In this document: positions 15,539 to 23,800 of the stretch, in pieces | How positions within the stretch are numbered: position 1 is the stretch's first letter | Layout: every line of letters begins with the position of its first letter | Assembly (NCBI GenBank): GCA_001567085.1 | Contig: LMZS01000165.1 | Span: 1 to 34,684, forward strand | Source: Chloroflexi bacterium OLB15 | Lineage (GTDB): Bacteria > Chloroflexota > Anaerolineae > Aggregatilineales > Phototrophicaceae | Length of the DNA: 34,684 nucleotides | Direction: 5' to 3' | Made by a program: the position numbers and the translations under genes | Notes under the pieces: generated by a model | What the model saw: only the letters and a program-made list of their open reading frames with translations | Databases searched by the model: none | Told to the model about the DNA's origin: nothing

Positions 15539-17839
15539 ATGCCCATGAGCCGCCTGTTCAAATTCAGCGCATACCCCATCTGGCTAAAAATACTCCTCGT
15601 GCTGATCGTCGCGCTGTTTTTGCTGCTCATTCCAGCGGCGCTGCTCACGCGCACTGTGCTGGCGGATATTGCTTTAGCGAACGCGGCATCTTTTATCTCA
15701 CAAACGGGCACTGAACAAACTTCGGTTATCTCTGGCAATATCGTGCAGGCGCAGATAAATCTGGATGCTTTTGCCGCTAACCCTGAATACAGCCGCGCCA
15801 TGCAGTCGCTGTTGATCGGCGGCGCGCGCACGCAGGTCAGCATCAACCTGCCCGATATGCGTGATGATGATATGGAAGCCCTGTTCAGTCAGGTGCTGTT
15901 GAACCCTGCGACCACCTTGTTCGATACCATCCGTCTGGTAGATCGTAACGGTAATGTACTGGCAGACTCCGCGCTCTCGACCTCTTTAGGTGTGCCTTCA
16001 CGTAACGAGGCCGATTCGCCCTCATTCCGCGCGGCAGAAGCGGCGGCGCTGGCTGGCGATATGCGCGCGCTTTCGGTATCCCAAATCTACAACATCGGCA
16101 TCCTTGAATATTCAGTCGCGGTGCAGTGGCGTGATGGCCGCGTGCTAGGCTACCTGATCGGGCGCATCAGCAATCCGCGCGCCATTTATCCCGGATTGCA
16201 ATTTCCAACCGGCGGCTTTCAGGGCTTCAGCTATCTTGAAAGCGCGCAAGGCGTGATCATCAGCCCGACAGAAACCCGCTTCCTGATCCCCGGCGGCGCA
16301 CAAAACGCGCTGGTGAGCGCGGCTTTAAGCGGCGTGACTGGAACCCAACAGTTTGAAATAGAAGGCACGCCGTTCATCGGCTTTTATACGCCGGTACGCG
16401 GCACGCCGCTGGCTTTGATCGCCCAGCTTCCAACGGCTGAACCGCTGGCAGCAGCTTCTGACCTGTTCACCACCCGTAATTTTGTCGTCCTGCTTGGCGG
16501 TCTGATTATTGCCAGTATTGTGGCGGCGCTGGCGCATTTGATGATTGTGCCTTCGATGAACCGTGTACGCCGCGCTACGAACGCGGTGGTTGCCGGGCAG
16601 CTCAACACTGCGATTCCTGATACCAATCGCGGCGATGAACTTGGCAGGCTGGCGGAATCGGTAGAGGCCATGCGCGTCTCTTATGAAGCCCGCGTCAACA
16701 CGCTGGAATCGCGCGTGGCTGCCCGTACCCGCGATATTGAAGCCACTCAGGACATCACCCGCTACGCCGCATCCGAACGCGATGTGGAATTGATGTTAAG
16801 CCGCGTGGTTGATCTGATCGTTGAACGCTTCGATGGCATCTATCATGCTCAAATTTTCCTGCTGGATGCCGACAAAGCGAATGCCGTCGTGCGCGCTAGC
16901 ACGGGTGAAGTCGGCAGGCAGTTGTTGCAGCGTGGGCATCGTCTGCCAGTCGGCAGCGTCAGCGTAATCGGGCAGGTAACCGAACAGGGGAGGTTGATCC
17001 TTGCCCGCGATGCCTCTACCAGTCAGGTACACCGCCGCAACGAATTTTTGCCTGAAACCCGCGCTGAACTGGCGATCCCGCTGAAGCTGGGTGATGAAGT
17101 CATTGGCGCGCTAGACGTACAAAGCAAACAGTCCGATGTATTCAATGAAGACCTGATCGCGGTGCTGCAAAGTATGGCTGAGCAGATCGCTATTGCCATC
17201 CAGAATGCGCGTCTATACGAGGAAAATAACCGCCGCGCCGCTGAACTTGAATTGATCAACCGCGAGGCCACTCGCCGCGCATGGGGCGAATACATGCGCG
17301 ATCAACGGCGTGATGAGCTTGAGAAATCTGCTGGCTTTGTGGCTGTTGGCGAAGGCGATGTACAGGGATTACGCGCGCGGGCTGTTGCCGAACGCCGCGT
17401 CATTTTTGGCGAGGTCACTGAGCGCAATACTATCCCGCTGGCGGTGCCGATTATCCTGCGTGGTCAGGTGATGGGCGCGGTTGAATGGGAAGTGCCGTCT
17501 GAAGGCTTCGGGCAAGATAAGCTCGATCTGGCGCAGGAATTAGCCAACCGTCTGGCGGTCAGCCTTGAAAATGCCCGCCTGTTTGCTGAAAGCCGCCGCG
17601 CCACTGAACGCGAGCGTCTGGTCAACAATATTGCCGCGCGTTTGACCACCTCTGCCAGTCTGGATGACATTTTGCGTACTGCTGTGCGCGAAGTTGGGCA
17701 GGCGTTAGGCGCGCCGCAGGTCAGCATTCGCCTGCATTCGCAGACGGGTGCGGTAAAAGAATCGAATGGCGCGGCATCTGCCGCGAATAAGGCGGATCAG
17801 CCGGTAACAGCGCCATCTTCAGAAGTGCAATCATCATGA
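15539..17839 (+). CDS. Cache-HAMP-GAF sensor protein, no kinase
   Basis: 766 aa. TM1 at about 16-40, then an extracellular domain of about 270 residues with Cache-like features (LFDTIRLVDRNGNVLADS; IGFYTPVRGTPLALIAQLP before TM2). TM2 at about 313-338, HAMP at about 335-390, and a short coiled coil (ARTRDIEATQ). GAF at about 405-565 has STGEVGRQLLQRGHRL, GSVSVIGQVTEQG and GDEVIGALDVQS. The linker LINREATRRAWGEYM leads to a degenerate GAF (VPIILRGQVMGAVEWEVP) and a closing half-GAF (LVNNIAARLTTSASLDDILR, ending VSIRLHS). The same core order recurs in the preceding gene and in the N-terminal part of the giant kinase downstream. No catalytic domain. ATG 15539 (or M3, 15545). Confidence 0.88.
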   Translation: MPMSRLFKFSAYPIWLKILLVLIVALFLLLIPAALLTRTVLADIALANAASFISQTGTEQTSVISGNIVQAQINLDAFAANPEYSRAMQSLLIGGARTQVSINLPDMRDDDMEALFSQVLLNPATTLFDTIRLVDRNGNVLADSALSTSLGVPSRNEADSPSFRAAEAAALAGDMRALSVSQIYNIGILEYSVAVQWRDGRVLGYLIGRISNPRAIYPGLQFPTGGFQGFSYLESAQGVIISPTETRFLIPGGAQNALVSAALSGVTGTQQFEIEGTPFIGFYTPVRGTPLALIAQLPTAEPLAAASDLFTTRNFVVLLGGLIIASIVAALAHLMIVPSMNRVRRATNAVVAGQLNTAIPDTNRGDELGRLAESVEAMRVSYEARVNTLESRVAARTRDIEATQDITRYAASERDVELMLSRVVDLIVERFDGIYHAQIFLLDADKANAVVRASTGEVGRQLLQRGHRLPVGSVSVIGQVTEQGRLILARDASTSQVHRRNEFLPETRAELAIPLKLGDEVIGALDVQSKQSDVFNEDLIAVLQSMAEQIAIAIQNARLYEENNRRAAELELINREATRRAWGEYMRDQRRDELEKSAGFVAVGEGDVQGLRARAVAERRVIFGEVTERNTIPLAVPIILRGQVMGAVEWEVPSEGFGQDKLDLAQELANRLAVSLENARLFAESRRATERERLVNNIAARLTTSASLDDILRTAVREVGQALGAPQVSIRLHSQTGAVKESNGAASAANKADQPVTAPSSEVQSS

Positions 17840-17882
17840 TCGGTTTGACTAGTGCGCGAATAGTGTAGACGTTGGAGCAAAG

Positions 17883-20800
17883 ATGACGCAGGGGAAAACT
17901 GATAAATCGCCTGCGCGGCAAACTTCACTGCGCGGGCGTATCATGCGTATTGTGGTGCCCGTGATCATGGTCACCTTCCTGCTGATCGGGGTGGCGCTTG
18001 CCTTGTATTTACAGGCGCAAACCCATACCCAGCAGGTGAATGCCCAGCACAGCGCGCTTAACAATGCCAGCTTGCTGCTGGATACGATGGTTGAAAATAT
18101 CGCCGCCGACGTGCGCGGTTTGGCTGAAAGCCGCAGCGCCCGTGAATTTGCCCGCGACACCCAGATCGTCGTTTCCAATGCCGCCATTGTCGAGACGCAA
18201 GGGCGCTTGCTGCGCGATATGACATCTATGCTTGAACAGAATATCGGCACATATTTGAGTTCGCGTTATATCACCTATACCGGCTCAATATGGTCACAGA
18301 GCAGCAATATAGATGGCACAGTGCCGGTGACCGATGGCTCGGTGAGGCTGAACGTTCTGAATAATGACGATCTGCTACAGCAAACCCTGAATGTGCCGGT
18401 CGGCACGGTGCTGGGCGGGGAAATCAGCTTTGCTGAATCCAGCGCCGGTGAAACGCTGCCCTTCTTCCGGTTCATGTCGCCCGTCGCCGCTGAAAACGAC
18501 GTTACCAATCTGGCAGGGGCGGTTGAAGTAGAAGTGACCGTGACGCCGATTGTCGAGATTATGCAGTATCTGGCGGCCAATTCCTCCGATGCCCAGGGCC
18601 GCCGCTTCATCCTGACCGATACCCAAAATCGCGTGCTGCTGGATACCGCCAGCACCCAGCTGGATTTATTCGCCATCGGGCAGGGGCAGCCTGTACTGCT
18701 CTCTGATGTGAGTCCGCAGTTAGGGGAGATGGTCGCGGAAAACAGGAGCCTGCTTTCTGCAGATACTGTTGGCTCGCAAATCGCTTCCAGCGTCACCGTC
18801 GGGCTGCCCGGCAGCAGCCAACCGTTATTTGTTCTTTATTTGCTGGACTCGGCTAATACCCTGACTGAATCCGCCCCGCAGGCCGCGCTGGTCATCCTGT
18901 TTTCGCTGCTGGTGGGCGGCCTGCTATGTATTTTGATCAACCTGATTCTTGGCCGCGTGCTTGATCCGGTTCACGAACTGGCACAGGAAGTTTCACGCGG
19001 GGTGACCCCAACCACACCCGCCGCTAGCGGTGACGAAATCGGTCAGCTTTCGCTAGCGTTTGGCGCGCTGGCGCAGGAAGCCGCCGATTTACGCAACAGC
19101 CTCAATGTGCAGAGCCAGCGTTTTCGCCGTAACTTAGACATCACGTCCCGTATTGGTCGCGAAACTGCAACCGTTTACGATATTGACCAACTGCTCAACC
19201 GCGCGCTGAATCTGATTTCGGTGGAATATAATTTTTACCATGCGCAGGTGTTCCTGCTGGACGACATCGGCAAGAATGCGGTGCTGGTTTACAGTACTGG
19301 TGAAGCGGGTCGCGAACTTTTGAGCCGCCAGCACAAATTAGAAGTAGGATCGCCTTCGGTCATCGGTATCGTCACCTCAACCAGCCAGCCTGTACTCGTC
19401 AATGATACTGAACACCCCGGCGATATTCCCTGGCGCTTTAACCCGCTGCTGCCCGCCACCCGCGCGGAAATGGCGCTGCCTTTACAGGTTGGCGATCAGG
19501 TTATTGGCGCATTGGACGTACAAAGCCGCGAAGCCAACGCTTTTGACGAACGCGAAGTGCAAACGTTCCAGCTGCTGGCCGACCAGATTGCCATCGCGGT
19601 GCAAAATGCGCGGCTGCTGCAACAAACTGAAGAACGTGTTGAGCAAATTGGCGCGCTCAATCGCCGCCTTACCCGCGTCGCGTGGGAAGAAACCGAATTG
19701 CGTGAGGGCGCGGCTTACTCTTATGACCTGATGAATTTGAGCGCGGACGAAAATACCGCATCTGATTCCGCAGCCGCCGCAGCTGCTAAACCTGTTGAAA
19801 TGCCGATTGTGATACGCGGCGAAGTGATCGGCACGCTTGAAGCTACAGGCCAGGACTTTAGCGATAACGACCAGTTGTTGATGTCGGCTGTCGCTGAACG
19901 TGTGGCGATTGCGCTTGAAAGCGCGCGCCTGTTTGAAGAGACGCAAAACAGCCTTGCTGAAACCTCAACTCTCTATCAGCTCAGCCGCTACCTGAACGAA
20001 GCCGATAATCTGGATGGCGTCGTTCAGGCCATCATTCAGTCAGTGATGCCTGAAGCCAGCGGCGGTCAAATTCTGGTCTTTGAGCAGATTGAAGGCGATC
20101 AGCCTGAACATGGCGTATTTTCTGCCGACTGGGCTGCTGGCGATCCTGAACGCAGCGTCAGCTTGCGCGGGCTGCGTATCCACATTCCTGATCATCCCAT
20201 TCTCAGCGAGATGCGCCCCAACAGCGTAGCGCTGGTGAATGAGCTTTCCCGCGATGCGCGCGTAGACGACTTTTTCCGCGCATTGGCGCAAGACATCGGC
20301 GCGCAGTCAATGGTTTTGATCCCCTTCAGCGTGCGTGGTATCTGGCGCGGCATCATCATGATCGAGTTCCCGCAAACGCGCGCTTTCAGCGAACGCGAAG
20401 GTCGCATCTACACCGCGCTCATTGACCAGGCCGGTATCACCATTGACAACCGTATGCTGCTCACGGAAAACGAAATGGCGCTGGCGCAAATCGAGCGACT
20501 GTACAGCGCTAGCCGCAGCATCAACCTCTCCAATTCGCTGCTCGACCTGATCAACGCGGCGCGCGGCGCGGTAGATGCTCAGGATTACGAGATGGGGCTG
20601 GCCATCCTTGAGGGTGATTTAGGCGAGAACGGCTGGTCAAAGACGCTGCGCCTTGCCGCCATCACCCGTCGCGGGCAAGCGCGTGATGTTAACGAAACCT
20701 ATGATTTTGAGGTCAGCCAGGACTCGCCGCTGCTGCGCCGCGATGTTGAAATTGTGCTTGATCATGACGAGAAGCAGGCATCAGGTCTGGTGCGCCTGCT

Positions 20801-23800
20801 GCGCGCACAGCGCCAGCGGTTTGCGGCGGCATTCCCCCTGTTCAGCGGCAGCCAGCCCATCGCTCTGTTCTTGCTGTTCAGCGCCGAAAACGTTCGCTTG
20901 TCAGATGAAGATTCTGAAGTGTTCCGCGCCCTGACTAGCCAGATGAGCACGGTGCTGCAAAATCGCCGCCTGCTGGAACAAACGGCCAGCGCTTTGGACG
21001 AAACCCGCCGCCTGTACGATGCTTCCCGCGCTATTTCTGGCGCTTCCGATGCGAAGGGTATTTACGCCGCTGCCGCTGCCAACCTGCTTTCGCCCATCAA
21101 CCCCGCCACGCGCATTTCAGTGCTGATTGCCGGGCCATCGCCGCTTGAACCCGCGCGTTATTACGACTGTGAATATATTTGGTCGCGCGATAAAAACGCC
21201 GAAAACGACGAGAATCGGCGTATTCCTGAAGAAATGGTGTCTTTCGTCTCTGTGCTTAAAGATCATCGTGATCTGCTGCTGGTGAACGATCATCGCCGCG
21301 ATTTGAAGAAATACCCCGCGCTGGCAAGCTTGCTGGAGCGTAAGGGCAGCCTTAGCGCCGTCATGGTGCCTGTGCGTACCCGCGCCCGCTGGTTCGGCGT
21401 CATTCTGATCGAAAACAGCGCCCCGAACACCTTCGATCTGGCTTATGGCCGCTTTGTTGCTGCCGTTGCCGACCAGATGGCGCTTGCGCTTGAAAGCCAG
21501 CAGTTATTCGCTGAAGCGCAAGATCAGGCGCAGCGGGCGCTCGCGCTTGCCGAAGCCTCGCAGTTTGCCAGCCGTATCGGTGAACAGGAACTCACCGACG
21601 CCCTGACCGAAGTTTTCCAGCGTATCGGTCAGGCAGCCGATTACAGCACATGGCTGCTGCTGCTGGCAGACCCCACGCGCACCCGCCTGAATTACGTGCT
21701 GGAGCATATTGGCGGTGAAACTCGCGCCGAGTCGCCTGGTCAGTATATTGACTTGAACAGCAGTCACCTTCTGGCGCAGACATTCCGCATCGGCCAGCCA
21801 GTTGCTATAAACGATCCGCGCGCGATGCCTGAATACGCTGGCATGCCCGATGCGTGGTTTGAAACTTTCGGCAAACGCCTGCATATGCCCGTCATGGCCG
21901 CAGGTGAGGTGATCGGCGTGGTGGTTGTCGGGCGCGCGGCTGATAAGCCTGATCTGGGCGATAGCGATATTGAACTGGTACGCACGCTGGCCGCGCAGGT
22001 GGCTGTTGCTGTGGAAAACCGCCGTCTGTTTGCCGAAGCGCAAACCGAGCGCACGACTCTGTTCACGATTCTGGAAACCCTGCCCGCTGGTGTGCTGGTG
22101 CTTGATCCCAACACTTTCCGCCCGATACAGGCCAATCGTCAAGCCGAACAACTGCTTGGGCGGGCGGTCACGGGTGAAGAAGCCTTCTCGCCTGAAGCCT
22201 TCAATATTCGTCGTTCCGGTACTGATGACCTGTATCCTGAAGGCGAACTGCCGATTTTTCAGGCGGCGCGTTCTGGCTCGCAGGCGATGGGCGATGACGT
22301 AAGCGTGGTGCGGGAAGATGGCCGTTCAATTGACCTGCTGCTGAACGCCGCCCCCATTCGCGACGCGCGGGGTAACGTGACCGCAGTCGTGGCCGCCTTT
22401 GAAGACATCACTGCCCTGCGCGGCCTTGAAAATTCGCTGCAAAGCAGCCTGCGTGAAACCATCACCCTGTATGAAACCACTCGCGCCTTCACCGAAGCCG
22501 AAGAGTCGGATGATGTGCTCGATCAGGCCGTTGCGCAGATGGCGACGCTGGAACCTGAAGAAATCCTCATTGTGCTTAGTGACGAAGAATACGAAGGCGT
22601 GCGCGTGGTGCGCTCGCTTTCTGGCTATACAGGCGATTATGATTTGCCTGAAGATTTGCTCAGCGAAAGCGAACTGCGCTTGCTGGGCGATATTGCTTCA
22701 GATGAAACCTTCAGCATGGAATCCCGCGTATCTATGCTGGATCGCGGCTACTTAGCGGCGGCTTCTCTGCCATTGATCTCGCGTTCGCGGCGTAATCTGC
22801 CGCTGGGCTGGATCATCCTGTTGTTCAGCACGCCGCAGGCATTCGATGAACGTGCAGCCTTCCTGACCACGCTGGCTGATACGGCGGCGGTGGCGCTGGA
22901 TAACCGTAATCTGTTCCGCAGCACCGAAGTGGCGCTGCAAGAAACCGCTTCGCTATATGGCGCGACTACCGCGATCAGCCGCGCGCGCAATCTGGGTGAA
23001 CTGGGCGATGCCCTTAAATTGGCGCTCAATTCGCTGCAACCTGATTTGTTTGCGGCCTATGTGCGCGTTGGCGGCAAGCTGGTTGAGTTGTTCAATCAGG
23101 ATATTGATGGCGAAATCACTGATCTTGCCCCCCTGATCGAAACGCACGGCCTGATCGGGACGCCAGATGCCATCTTCATAGACGATTTGAAGGCGCAGGA
23201 AGAAAGCGGCGCGCTAGAGCAGGATTTGATGATGCTCCAAGGGCTGCGCGGTGTCGGTTTTGTTCCCATGCGCTCTGATGGCGTGATCATGCTTGGCTAT
23301 CAAGGGGCGCATCGTTTCGATGGCGGCAGCATCCGCTTCCTGAACGCGCTTGCCGATAGCGCCGCTGTCGTGGTCGCCAATATCACGCTGCTGGATCAGA
23401 TTCAAAGCACGCTGCAAGAGACGAGCATTCTGTATCAGGCCAGCCGCGCGCTGACCGATGCCGATACGCCCGCAGATGTGCTGCGTATCAGCGTTGATAA
23501 TTTGCAGAATGGGGCGTTTACCTCTGGCTTCATCGCCACCCTTACCGGCAGAAGCTGGAACGTCGTCGGCGCTTCGGCGCATGTTGAGGCTGCATGGCAG
23601 GCGGCGGGCGCAGAAGATGCGGGCATCTTCACGCAGGGCGTAACTCTCACGCCGGATACCTTCCCCGCGTGGAAGCTGCTGGCTTCACCCGCGCCGCTGA
23701 CCATTGATGATATCCAGAACGCGAATCTCAGTGAGGAAGAAGCCGCCGCGCTGCAAACTCTCGGCATCCAGTCAGTGGCTGTGCTGCCTATTCGTGCGGC

